This document shows positions 11,309 through 19,200 of a stretch of 64,000 nt of DNA, in pieces. The DNA is from Pseudomonas salomonii (GTDB lineage Bacteria > Pseudomonadota > Gammaproteobacteria > Pseudomonadales > Pseudomonadaceae), in NCBI RefSeq assembly GCF_900107155.1, contig NZ_FNOX01000001.1, forward strand, positions 62,001 through 126,000. The letters run 5' to 3'. The first letter of the stretch is position 1, and each line of letters starts with the position of its first letter. Under the pieces are notes generated by a model, which did not search any database, was not told where the DNA came from, and was given only the letters and a program-made list of their open reading frames with translations. Position numbers and translations under genes: made by a program.

Positions 11309-11362
11309 CTCTCAACCCTGCGCAAGCCAGCTCCCACATAGCTTGACTTGGAATACAGTCAA

Positions 11363-11456
11363 AATGTGGGAGCGGGCTTGCTCGCGAAGAAGGTGTGTCA
11401 GACGCCTGATGCATCGACTGACACTGCGCTTTCGCGAGCAAGCCCGCTCCCACATT
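11363..11456. repeat. REP doublet (REPIN) of the P. fluorescens type
   Basis: Two inverted copies of a palindromic unit (arms beginning AATGTGGGAGCGGGCTTGCT and ending with its complement) flank a short variable spacer. A half copy lies just upstream, about 11324-11342. It sits between convergent genes (pagL-type and ykgJ-type). Four more copies occur in the window. Confidence 0.93.
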
Positions 11457-11478
11457 ATGATCTTCATCAGTCTTGGGC

Positions 11479-11784
11479 TCAGCGATACGCCGTCGCAATG
11501 CCTTGGCGCTCTTCAAGGCACTCCGGCGCACCCATCTCGAATTCCCGACAGATCAACGGCCGCCGCTCGTAAATCGTGCACATCATCGTGTCCCGATCCA
11601 GGGCCGCGCACCAGCCGTCATCCAGGCGCAGCATCACTTCACCGCCCCAATCGTCGGTATCGATATAGCGCTCCGGCACGCCGGTGTCGGTGATCAGCAT
11701 GACTTCCAGCTGGCAGCAGCAGGCTGCGCACGTCGAGCAGGTGACGGCGGGTTCGGTGATTTGTGTGTGGGGGATGTTGGTCAT
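11479..11784 (-). CDS. YkgJ-family cysteine-cluster protein
   Basis: A 101-residue small protein rich in cysteine. It has CSTCAACCC near residues 16-24, further Cys in GWCAALD and TMMCTIYERRPLICREFE, and a last Cys near ECLEERQG. This spacing is the UPF0153/CxxCxxCC pattern thought to bind zinc or an Fe-S cluster. No biochemical role is established. It is on the same strand as the light-response operon but separated from its last gene by about 50 bp; whether it is co-transcribed is unknown. Confidence 0.88.
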   Translation of the reverse strand: MTNIPHTQITEPAVTCSTCAACCCQLEVMLITDTGVPERYIDTDDWGGEVMLRLDDGWCAALDRDTMMCTIYERRPLICREFEMGAPECLEERQGIATAYR

Positions 11785-11838
11785 AGGCGCGCAGTGTAAG
11801 GCAAGCGCGTTGCTTGCGTATGAATGCTCTGACGGACG

Positions 11839-12330
11839 TCAGTGCCCAAGCTGCCGTGCCACCCAGTGCAATACCGGGAACACCAGCGCCCAGAGCAACG
11901 CCAGGCCGATCAGCGTCAGCGTTGTGTCGTAGCCCAAACGCACACCGGCCAATTGGCTGCCGGCGTAATAAGACAGTGGCCCACCCACCGCCCCCAACAG
12001 GCTGGCGCGCCACCAGGGTTGTGCACTCCAGGCCAGGCAATGGCGCAGTGTGGTGGCGAGCAGTGCCCAGAGCATGATCAGCCAGAAGGGAATCAGCGGC
12101 CCTGGAAAACCGAAGTGAAACACGCCAAAGGTGCGCAACAAGGTATCAACCACGGTGCCCAACAGGGTCACGGCCAGGATCACTTGGCCTTCTTCCGACC
12201 ATGAACTTGTCCACAGCAGGTGGATGGCCAGCACGCCCGCGCCCACCCACAACCAGCGGCTGTCACCGCCCAGCACACAGGCAAACCAGCCGCACTGGAA
12301 CAGCACGGCATTGGCCAGGGTTTTAAGCAT
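11839..12330 (-). CDS. DUF2878 membrane protein, last gene of the light-response operon
   Basis: A 163-residue hydrophobic protein with about five predicted membrane segments, beginning MLKTLANAVLFQCGWFA and including FHFGFPGPLIPFWLIMLWAL. It fits DUF2878, a family of unknown function. The start at 12330 overlaps the end of the Cfa-like gene by eight bases, so the two are coupled. DUF2878 proteins recur beside Cfa-like, DUF1365 and flavin amine-oxidase genes, suggesting a role in membrane lipid modification (inference). Longer upstream reading in this frame overlaps the Cfa-like gene and looks non-coding. Confidence 0.87.
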   Translation of the reverse strand: MLKTLANAVLFQCGWFACVLGGDSRWLWVGAGVLAIHLLWTSSWSEEGQVILAVTLLGTVVDTLLRTFGVFHFGFPGPLIPFWLIMLWALLATTLRHCLAWSAQPWWRASLLGAVGGPLSYYAGSQLAGVRLGYDTTLTLIGLALLWALVFPVLHWVARQLGH

Positions 12331-13594
12331 TGAAACGCCCGAGCAACGGCGGGTTGATCGCCGCAGGCTTGGCCAGCAGCAGCTGCGCGGTACCGATCGT
12401 TCGCTCCATAAACCCGCCTTCGCAGTAGCACAAGTAAAATTCCCACAGGCGCAGGAAGTACTCATCGTAGCCCAACTCGGCAAGACGACCATGGGCGCGA
12501 CGGAAGTTCTCATGCCACAGGCGCAGGGTGCGCGCGTAGTGCAAGCCGAAGTCTTCCATGTGCAGCAGGTTCATGTCGGTGTCGCGGCTGACGATCTGCA
12601 GCATGTTCTGCACAGAGGGCAGGGCGCCGCCGGGGAAAATATAGCGCTGGATAAAGTCGACGCTGTTTTTGGCCTTCTCATAACGCTGTTCACGAATAGT
12701 GATGGCTTGCAGCAGCATCAGCCCGTCGCTGTTGAGCAGGTGCGCGCATTGCTTGAAGTAGGTCGGCAGAAAGCGATGGCCCACCGCTTCGATCATCTCG
12801 ATGGACACCAGTTTGTCGTACTGGCCCGTCAGGTCGCGGTAGTCCTGCAGCAGCAGCGTCACCTGCTCCTTGAGCCCCAAGGCTTCGATGCGTTTTTCGG
12901 TGTAGGCGAACTGCTCTTTGGACAAGGTCGTGGTGGTGACCTTGCAGCCATAGTGCTGCGCCGCATACAGCGCCATGCTGCCCCAGCCGGTGCCGATTTC
13001 GAGCAAATGGTCGGTGGGTTTGAGCGCGAGCTTCTGGCAGATGCGTTCCAGTTTATTCAGTTGCGCCTGTTCCAGGCTGTCATCGGGGGTCAGAAACTGC
13101 GCCGCTGAATACATCATTGTCGGGTCGAGGAATTCCTCGAACAAGTCGTTGCCCAGGTCATAGTGGGCGGCGATATTTTTCTGCGAGCCCTTGCGGGTGT
13201 TGCGGTTAAGCCAGTGCAGGCCTTGGGTGAAGGGTCGCGCCAAGCGCGCCAGGCCGCCTTCCATGGCATCGAGCACATCCAGGTTGCTGACCATCACGCG
13301 CACCACGGCGGTGAGGTCCGGGCTGCTCCAGTAACCGTGGATAAACGCCTCGCCGGCGCCGATCGAACCATTGGCCGCCACCAGGCCCCAGACTGCCGAA
13401 TCGTGGACCTGGATTTCGCCCAACAGATGCGCTTCGCGTGCGCCGAACACTTGGCGTTCACCGTCTTCGATCACCACCAACTGGCCGTGGCGCAGTTGGC
13501 TGAGCTGGCGCAGTACACCTTTGCGCAACAGCGCACTGGTCACGCCGTTGACGTTCAGGCGGTTGGTCTTGACCGATAAGCTAGGGGATTTCAT
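12323..13594 (-). CDS. Cfa-family SAM-dependent fatty-acyl methyltransferase
   Basis: A 423-residue member of the cyclopropane-fatty-acyl-phospholipid synthase family. It has a non-conserved N-terminal domain, then the SAM motif LLEIGTGWGSMALYAAQHYG and downstream MIEAVGHRFLPTYF, HMEDFGLHYARTL and the C-terminal YYLCYCEGGF-type segment. The start at 13594 has AAGGA upstream and overlaps the DUF1365 end. The DUF1365/flavin-oxidase/DUF2878 neighbourhood resembles the loci making 11-methyl and furan fatty acids (UfaM) rather than the stand-alone cfa gene. Cyclopropanation and plain methylation cannot be told apart here. Confidence 0.9.
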   Translation of the reverse strand: MKSPSLSVKTNRLNVNGVTSALLRKGVLRQLSQLRHGQLVVIEDGERQVFGAREAHLLGEIQVHDSAVWGLVAANGSIGAGEAFIHGYWSSPDLTAVVRVMVSNLDVLDAMEGGLARLARPFTQGLHWLNRNTRKGSQKNIAAHYDLGNDLFEEFLDPTMMYSAAQFLTPDDSLEQAQLNKLERICQKLALKPTDHLLEIGTGWGSMALYAAQHYGCKVTTTTLSKEQFAYTEKRIEALGLKEQVTLLLQDYRDLTGQYDKLVSIEMIEAVGHRFLPTYFKQCAHLLNSDGLMLLQAITIREQRYEKAKNSVDFIQRYIFPGGALPSVQNMLQIVSRDTDMNLLHMEDFGLHYARTLRLWHENFRRAHGRLAELGYDEYFLRLWEFYLCYCEGGFMERTIGTAQLLLAKPAAINPPLLGRFNA

Positions 13595-14390
13595 GGCGGC
13601 GATCCTTGGTATACCCGACTGCGGTGCGAGAGGCGCCATCGGCGGCCTGATGGGAAAAAATCGGTGTGCGTTTGAGCAGCAGGCGCATGGCTTGCCAGTA
13701 AATCGCCAGGCAGGTCTTGGCGGTCATCCACGGAAAGCGCCACAGGTAGCGATGCAGGCTGGCGCGGGTCAGCGTTTCTTTTTGCAGGCTCAAGGTGGCG
13801 TCGAAGACTTTTTGCGTGCCCTGCCAATCAGCCATGTGCACGCCAAGCCTGTCGGCCGGCGGGCTGAAGCTCATGCGGTATTCCAGGTCGCGGGGTAAAA
13901 ACGGCGACACATGGAACGCCTTGGCCACGGCGAAGTGCTGGTGTTCCTCGGCGCCGAGCGCCTGGGCCGGCAGCACATAGTGGTAGCGCTCGCGCCACGG
14001 GGTGTTGGTCACTTCACACAGGATCGCGGCCAATTGCCCATCGGCCTCGAAGCAGTAGAAGAAACTCACCGGGTTAAAAGCCAGGCCCCAACTGCGGGCC
14101 TGGGTCAGTAGGCAGATAACGCCCCGGGGCTCGCGCCCCAGTGCCTTGCCGACTTCCTGGCGCACGGCATCGCTCAAGCTGATGCCGTGACGCGTAAATT
14201 CACGCAGGTAGTCCTGCTGGCGAAAGCCGAAGGGCGCCAGCCGGCTGTTGCCGGCCAGGGGCGAGAGCCCGAGCACTTCGTCTTGTTCGCTCAAGTCCAG
14301 GTACAGCAGGCCAATGCGGTAGCGAAAGGCGTGGGCCTTGGGCGCAAACCGGCGATGGGCGATCCAGCCGCTGTACAGGGCGCTGTTCAT
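13581..14390 (-). CDS. DUF1365 domain protein
   Basis: A 269-residue protein of DUF1365, beginning MNSALYSGWIAHRRFAPKAHAFRYRI and containing LAFNPVSFFYCFE, EVTNTPWRERYHYVL and FHVSPFLPRDLEYRM, the family's conserved blocks. The biochemical function is not known. In many proteobacteria it lies between a flavin amine-oxidase-like gene and a Cfa-like methyltransferase, as here. It starts inside the upstream gene's stop (ATGA) and overlaps the next start, so these three are translated as a unit. A role in forming or handling modified acyl chains is an inference from context. Confidence 0.9.
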   Translation of the reverse strand: MNSALYSGWIAHRRFAPKAHAFRYRIGLLYLDLSEQDEVLGLSPLAGNSRLAPFGFRQQDYLREFTRHGISLSDAVRQEVGKALGREPRGVICLLTQARSWGLAFNPVSFFYCFEADGQLAAILCEVTNTPWRERYHYVLPAQALGAEEHQHFAVAKAFHVSPFLPRDLEYRMSFSPPADRLGVHMADWQGTQKVFDATLSLQKETLTRASLHRYLWRFPWMTAKTCLAIYWQAMRLLLKRTPIFSHQAADGASRTAVGYTKDRRHEIP

Positions 14391-15634
14391 AGGGTTTCGC
14401 CAAAGGCCTGGGCCACGCGCAATGCGCTGGTCACGCCGTCTTCATGAAAGCCGTTGGCCCAGTAGGCGCCACAGTAAAAGGTGTGGCGCGCGCCGTGTAA
14501 TTCTTCCCAGCGGTTTTGTGCCGCCACCGCTGCCAGGCTGTATTGCGGATGCGCATAGGTGTAGCGCGCAAGGATCTTCAGCGGGTTGATCATCGGCGTC
14601 TGGTTGAGGCTGACGCAAAAAGTGGTGTCGCTGTGGATGCCTTGCAGGATGTTCATGTCGTAAGTGACGGCCGCCTGGGTTTGCGCGGTGCCGCTCAGGC
14701 GATAATTCCAGCTGGCCCAGGCCAGTTTGCGCTCGGGCAGCAGGCGCGTGTCGGTGTGCAGCACGACGTCATTGTCGGCGTAGGGCAGGGCACCGAGAAT
14801 GTCCTGCTCGGCCTGGCTCGGGTCGGCCAGTAACGCCAAGGCCTGGTCGCTGTGACAGGCAAACACCACGCGGTCAAAGCGCTCGCTGCCGGCGGGGCTG
14901 TGGATAACCACGCCCTCGTCTGTGCGTTCGACTTTATCCACAGGGCAATTGAGACGGATCTGCTCGCGAAAACTGCGGGTCAGCGGTTCGATGTAGCTGC
15001 TTGAACCGCCTTCGATCACACACCATTGCGGCCGATTGTTCACCGACAACAAGCCGTGGTTCTTGAAAAACCGCACAAAGAACTGCAACGGGAAACCGAG
15101 CATGTCCGCCAGGGACATCGACCAGATCGCCGCGCCCATCGGCACGATGTAATGGCGGATAAAGCGTGGGCCGTATCCACCGGCTTCCAGGTAATCGCCC
15201 AGGGTCATGTCGGCACTGATGCGTTGCTCTTGCAGGTCCAGCGGTGCCTGGCGGTTAAAGCGCAGAATGTCGCGCAACATGCCCCAGAATCCCGGCGAGA
15301 GAATATTGCGGCGCTGGGCAAACAGGCTGTTGAGGTTATTGCCGTTGTATTCGAAACCGGCGTTCTCGTCGCACACCGAGAAGCTCATTTCGGTGGGCTT
15401 GAAGGTCACGCCGATCTGCCCGAGCAGGCGGATGAAATTGGGGTAGGTCCAGTCGTTGAACACGATGAAACCGGTGTCCACGGCATAGCTTTGACCTTCA
15501 ACTGTGACATTGACGGTGTGGGTATGCCCGCCAATGCGCTCGCCCGCCTCAAACAGCGTGATGTCGTGGCGCCGGCTGAGCAGGTAAGCGCTGGTCAGCC
15601 CGGCGATACCGCTGCCGATGATGGCGATCTTCAC
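14387..15634 (-). CDS. FAD-dependent amine-oxidase-like oxidoreductase
   Basis: A 415-residue flavoprotein with the N-terminal dinucleotide motif KIAIIGSGIAGLTSAYLL, the following FEAGERIGGHTHTV segment, and a C-terminal FAD-contacting region ending WANGFHEDGVTSALRVAQ. It belongs to the amine oxidase/desaturase superfamily; the substrate is not evident. The start is GTG at 15634, preceded by GAAGGA and overlapping the SDR stop (GTGA). Its place before DUF1365 and a Cfa-like enzyme suggests it oxidises or desaturates a methylated acyl chain (inference). Confidence 0.88.
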   Translation of the reverse strand: MKIAIIGSGIAGLTSAYLLSRRHDITLFEAGERIGGHTHTVNVTVEGQSYAVDTGFIVFNDWTYPNFIRLLGQIGVTFKPTEMSFSVCDENAGFEYNGNNLNSLFAQRRNILSPGFWGMLRDILRFNRQAPLDLQEQRISADMTLGDYLEAGGYGPRFIRHYIVPMGAAIWSMSLADMLGFPLQFFVRFFKNHGLLSVNNRPQWCVIEGGSSSYIEPLTRSFREQIRLNCPVDKVERTDEGVVIHSPAGSERFDRVVFACHSDQALALLADPSQAEQDILGALPYADNDVVLHTDTRLLPERKLAWASWNYRLSGTAQTQAAVTYDMNILQGIHSDTTFCVSLNQTPMINPLKILARYTYAHPQYSLAAVAAQNRWEELHGARHTFYCGAYWANGFHEDGVTSALRVAQAFGETL

Positions 15635-16413
15635 AGGTCGTCCTTCTTCGGTGGCGGGCTGCGCAGCATGCGTTTGCCGATAATCAGTTGTGCGCGGTTG
15701 GGCAGCTTCGACAATGGCCACAGGGTGGCGATAAACATCGCCGGGAAGGCGATTTCCAGCGGGCGTTTTTCCAGCTTGGCGAAGATATGCCTGGCAGCCT
15801 TCTCGGCGGACCAGCTCAGCGGCATCGGGAAATCATTGCGTTCGGTCAGTGGCGTGTCGACAAAGCCCGGGCTGATCACCGTGACGTCGATGTTCTCCGG
15901 CGAAAGGCTGATGCGCAGCGATTCGAACAGGTAACGCAGCCCGGCCTTGGACGCGCCATAGGCTTCGGCGCGTGGCATTGGCAGGTAGGTCACGGCGCTG
16001 GCGACGCCCACCAGATGTGGGGTGAGCCCTTTGCGCAACAGCGGCAGTGCAGCTTCGATGCAATAGCTGCTGGCAAGCAGGTTGGTGCGCACCACGTGCT
16101 CGACGATGGAGGAGTCGAATTGCCGGGCGTCGACATACTCACAGGTGCCGGCGTTGAGGATCACCGTATCCAATGAACCCCAGACCTCGCCGATGTGTTC
16201 GCCGATCTCGCGCACGGTCTGGCTGTCGGTCAGGTCGCCGGCCACCACCAGCACTTGGCCTGGGTAACGCAGGGCGAACGCTTCAAGCGGGCCTTTGCTG
16301 CGCGAGCTGAGCGCCACATGCGCGCCACTGTTGAGCAGTTCGACGGCCAGAGCGGCACCGATGCCACTGCTGGCACCGGTCAACCAATAACGGCGGGGCG
16401 GTACAAGGCTCAT
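15631..16413 (-). CDS. Short-chain dehydrogenase/reductase
   Basis: A 260-residue classical SDR with the NAD(P)-binding TGASSGIG near the N terminus, the NAG-type motif in VILNAGTCEYV, and the catalytic YxxxK in AYGASKAG. The start at 16413 is chosen because AAGGAG precedes it and it overlaps the upstream stop as ATGA; a start seven codons earlier lacks such a site. The C-terminal tail is basic. Substrate unknown. It belongs to the same coupled gene chain as the photolyase and the flavoprotein. Confidence 0.92.
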   Translation of the reverse strand: MSLVPPRRYWLTGASSGIGAALAVELLNSGAHVALSSRSKGPLEAFALRYPGQVLVVAGDLTDSQTVREIGEHIGEVWGSLDTVILNAGTCEYVDARQFDSSIVEHVVRTNLLASSYCIEAALPLLRKGLTPHLVGVASAVTYLPMPRAEAYGASKAGLRYLFESLRISLSPENIDVTVISPGFVDTPLTERNDFPMPLSWSAEKAARHIFAKLEKRPLEIAFPAMFIATLWPLSKLPNRAQLIIGKRMLRSPPPKKDDL

Positions 16414-16832
16414 CCCATTCTCCTTTTTAGCCAACTGACCACAGGGCCGACTACCGGCAGGTGTTCATAGAGCAACGCGCCCGCATCGAAATAATCGCGA
16501 TGGCGGTAGACCTTGTCGCGCCACATCAGGTGCGAGCAACCTTCCACCCGGATCACCTTGCCACTGGCCAGGCGCGGGTGGCAAAAGCTCATTTTCCAGC
16601 GCAGGTAGCCTTCACCTTCGGCGACCTGGTCGAAGCCGTGGAAGTCAAAACGCAACTGGCTGATGTTGCTGTACATCTGGGCGAAGTAACTGCGCAAAGC
16701 GGGCAGCCCGTGCACTTCGTGCAGCGGATCGGTGAAGGCGATGTCCTGGCTGTACAAGCTGTCGAGCAGGTGCAGGTTGTGCTTGTCCAGGGTGGTAAAG
16801 GCCTGGGCGAACCGCTGCAGGAAGTCACTCAT
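16410..16832 (-). CDS. NTF2-like (SnoaL-fold) protein
   Basis: A 140-residue protein with the cone-shaped NTF2/SnoaL pattern: MSDFLQRFAQAFTTLDKHNLHLLDSLYSQDIAFTDPLHEVHG, then ALRSYFAQMY and a C-terminal VYRHRDYFDAGALLYEHLP. Members include small ligand-binding proteins and ketosteroid-isomerase-like enzymes; no specific reaction can be assigned. The start at 16832 overlaps the photolyase end by eight bases, so it is co-translated. Similar genes occur beside SDR and Cfa-like genes in other light- or stress-induced operons (recalled, not checked). Confidence 0.85.
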   Translation of the reverse strand: MSDFLQRFAQAFTTLDKHNLHLLDSLYSQDIAFTDPLHEVHGLPALRSYFAQMYSNISQLRFDFHGFDQVAEGEGYLRWKMSFCHPRLASGKVIRVEGCSHLMWRDKVYRHRDYFDAGALLYEHLPVVGPVVSWLKRRMG

Positions 16833-18267
16833 GTTCGGCGACCTCCTGGCGTGAAGGCAGGTTGCGAAAGGCGGCGAGTGCACGCTCGCGGGATTTTTTC
16901 AGGTCGACAATCGAGCGTGGGTAATCTGCCACGCCGAACAGGCCACCGGCGGCTTCGGGGTTGTGCACTTCCTTCTTGTTCAGCGCCGCCAGCTCCGGTA
17001 GCCAGTGCTTGATGAACACCCCTTCGCTGTCGAACTTTTCCGACTGGCTCAACGGGCTGAAAATCCGGAAATACGGCGCCGAGTCGGTGCCGGTGGACGA
17101 GCTCCACTGCCAGCCGCCGTTATTGGCGGCCAGGTCGCCGTCGATCAAGTGGCGCATAAAGAAGCGCTCACCTTCGCGCCAGTCGATCAGCAGGTTCTTG
17201 GTCAAAAACATCGCCACCACCATGCGCAGGCGGTTGTGCATCCAACCGGTTTCCAGCAGTTGGCGCATGGCCGCGTCAATAATCGGCAGGCCGGTGCGCC
17301 CTTGTTGCCAGGCGGCCAAGTCCTTGGGCGCATCGCGCCAGGCCAGCGCCTCGGTTTCCGGGCGGAACGCACGGTGGCGCGAGACCCGTGGGTAACCGAC
17401 CAGAATGTGTTTGTAGAACTCGCGCCACAGCAACTCGTTGATCCAGGTGATGGCGCCGATATCGCCGCTTTCGAACTCGCCCTGGTTGGTTTGCAGGGCG
17501 GCGTGCAGGCACTGGCGTGGTGAAACCACACCGGCGGCGAGGTAGGCCGAGAGCTGGCTGGTGCCGGGTTTGGCCGGGAAGTCGCGTTCGTCTTTGTAGT
17601 AGCTGATCTGTTGGTCGGCGAAGGTGTCGAGGCGACGCCGGGCTTCTTCCTCACCCGCCGGCCAGAGGGCGCGCAAGGTGTCGCTGGGTGTTTCGAAACC
17701 TTCGACCTGATCCGGGATGGCGTCGCGGTGCACATCCAGCGGTGCCTGTTGTTGCGGCGTCGCCACCAGGCGCGGCAAGGCGCTGTGCAGGCGGTTGTAG
17801 CAGACTTTGCGGAATTGACTGAATACCTGGAAGTAAGTGCCGGTTTTGGTCAGCACGCTGCCAGGTTGGAAAAACAGCTGGTCGAGGTAACTGTGGAACG
17901 TCACCCCGTCAGCCTCCAGAGCTTTAGCCACGGCCACATCGCGACGGCTCTCATGAATGCCGTATTCCTCGTTGATGTGCACCGAGTCCACCGACAGTTC
18001 CCGGCACAGTTTGCCCAGCACGGCGGGCGCCTGGTCCCAGGTGTCGGCGGTGCGAATCAGCAAGGGAATGTTCAGTTCGCCAAGGGCCTGGCTCAAGTGC
18101 TTGAGGTTGCGCAGCCAGAAATCGACTTTGCAGGGCGCATCATCATGGGCCAGCCATTGCTGCGGCGTGATCAGGTACACGGCGACAACCGGGCCGCGCT
18201 GGCAGGCGGCGGCGAGGGCGGTGTTGTCGTGCAGGCGCAAGTCGGTGCGCAACCAGATCAAATGCAT
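16825..18267 (-). CDS. phrB: Deoxyribodipyrimidine photolyase
   Basis: Repairs UV-induced cyclobutane pyrimidine dimers using blue light and reduced FAD. The 480-residue protein has an N-terminal antenna domain (MHLIWLRTDLRLHDNTAL) and a C-terminal FAD domain. The latter has GWMHNRLRMVVAMFLTKNL, LLIDWREGERFF and the signature DGDLAANNGGWQWSSSTGTD, typical of class I CPD photolyases. It directly abuts the MerR gene upstream (stop at 18268, start at 18267) and overlaps the NTF2-like gene. Phr beside MerR matches PA4660-PA4659 as I recall them. Confidence 0.97.
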   Translation of the reverse strand: MHLIWLRTDLRLHDNTALAAACQRGPVVAVYLITPQQWLAHDDAPCKVDFWLRNLKHLSQALGELNIPLLIRTADTWDQAPAVLGKLCRELSVDSVHINEEYGIHESRRDVAVAKALEADGVTFHSYLDQLFFQPGSVLTKTGTYFQVFSQFRKVCYNRLHSALPRLVATPQQQAPLDVHRDAIPDQVEGFETPSDTLRALWPAGEEEARRRLDTFADQQISYYKDERDFPAKPGTSQLSAYLAAGVVSPRQCLHAALQTNQGEFESGDIGAITWINELLWREFYKHILVGYPRVSRHRAFRPETEALAWRDAPKDLAAWQQGRTGLPIIDAAMRQLLETGWMHNRLRMVVAMFLTKNLLIDWREGERFFMRHLIDGDLAANNGGWQWSSSTGTDSAPYFRIFSPLSQSEKFDSEGVFIKHWLPELAALNKKEVHNPEAAGGLFGVADYPRSIVDLKKSRERALAAFRNLPSRQEVAEHE

Positions 18268-19197
18268 TTAGACAATTCCACGCTGGATCAATAACTGGTG
18301 GGCCGACAACGGGTCTTCGGCCACGAACAATTCAGGAGTGTCACGGGTTAATACGGCTAACTCGTCCTGGTGGATGCATACCGTTGGTCCGGCAATCAAA
18401 ATTGGGCAATTGATGCCGCCTAAAAGTTTGCTGAGTGCCGACAGGTGGAGGGCTTTGCTTGAATACAGCAGCACCCCACGCGGTTGCAGGTGTTCCACGG
18501 CCAGGGCCAATTCGCCGGTCGGCAAAGGCCAATCAAAAACCTCCACGGGGCAGTCGGCACTGCTGGCCAGCCAGGCGCTGAGCCACAGGTGCGGCTCCAG
18601 CGGCACGTCGGACTGGTTGACCAGCAGCAACGGTGCGCCCTGGAGCTGGCGGTTGTTGTGGTAAATGCGCGCGCCGAACTTGCTGCGCAGCCAGGACAGA
18701 AAAAACACCCGCTCCATTTGTGCGCCGAACTGGCCCTGCCAGCGTTGCTCCAGCGCGGTGAGCAGCGGCAGCATCAACTGCTCACACAAGGTGCGCGGCG
18801 GGTACAGCGCCATGGCCTGGTTGAACAGGTCGTCGACCCGGCGTTCGGCCAGTTCGCTGATTGCGGTGAGCAGTTTATGCCGCAGCACATGCCATTCATT
18901 TTCGACGCTGTCGGGGCTGGCCTGGGCGGAATCGATCAAGCCTTTGACCTGGCTGACCGGCACGCCACGGTTGAGCCAGGTCAGAATGGTGTGGATGCGT
19001 TGCACGTGTTCGGCGCTGAACAGCCGATGGCCCTTTGGCGTGCGCTGGGGCACGATCAGGCCATAACGGCGCTCCCAGGCGCGCAGGGTCACGGCGTTGA
19101 CGCCGGTCTGGCGCGCCACTTCGCGAATCGGCAGCCAGCCGTCTTCGATGGCTTGGGCGATGTCTTCGACAGGGTCGTCTTGCAGGGCAGGTGTCAT
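18268..19197 (-). CDS. MerR-family regulator of LitR/PplR (class II) type
   Basis: A 309-residue regulator with an N-terminal MerR winged helix (about residues 22-75, IREVARQTGVNAVTLRAWERRYGL then TPKGHRLFS) and a helical C-terminal half. In B12-dependent LitR/CarH proteins a W-x9-EH motif and a DxHxxG loop hold adenosylcobalamin. Here W153 is followed by QGQFGAQMER (E162, no His) and no DxHxxG is visible, so it probably does not bind B12. This fits the class II PplR group of P. putida, which represses light-induced genes. It lies beside phrB and under TGTACA direct repeats. Confidence 0.87.
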   Translation of the reverse strand: MTPALQDDPVEDIAQAIEDGWLPIREVARQTGVNAVTLRAWERRYGLIVPQRTPKGHRLFSAEHVQRIHTILTWLNRGVPVSQVKGLIDSAQASPDSVENEWHVLRHKLLTAISELAERRVDDLFNQAMALYPPRTLCEQLMLPLLTALEQRWQGQFGAQMERVFFLSWLRSKFGARIYHNNRQLQGAPLLLVNQSDVPLEPHLWLSAWLASSADCPVEVFDWPLPTGELALAVEHLQPRGVLLYSSKALHLSALSKLLGGINCPILIAGPTVCIHQDELAVLTRDTPELFVAEDPLSAHQLLIQRGIV

Positions 19198-19200
19198 GGT

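Noticed and set aside
11363..11456. Repeated units that could suggest a CRISPR array
   Set aside because: Units are inverted pairs, scattered singly over 30 kb and not regularly spaced; no cas genes. They are REP doublets.
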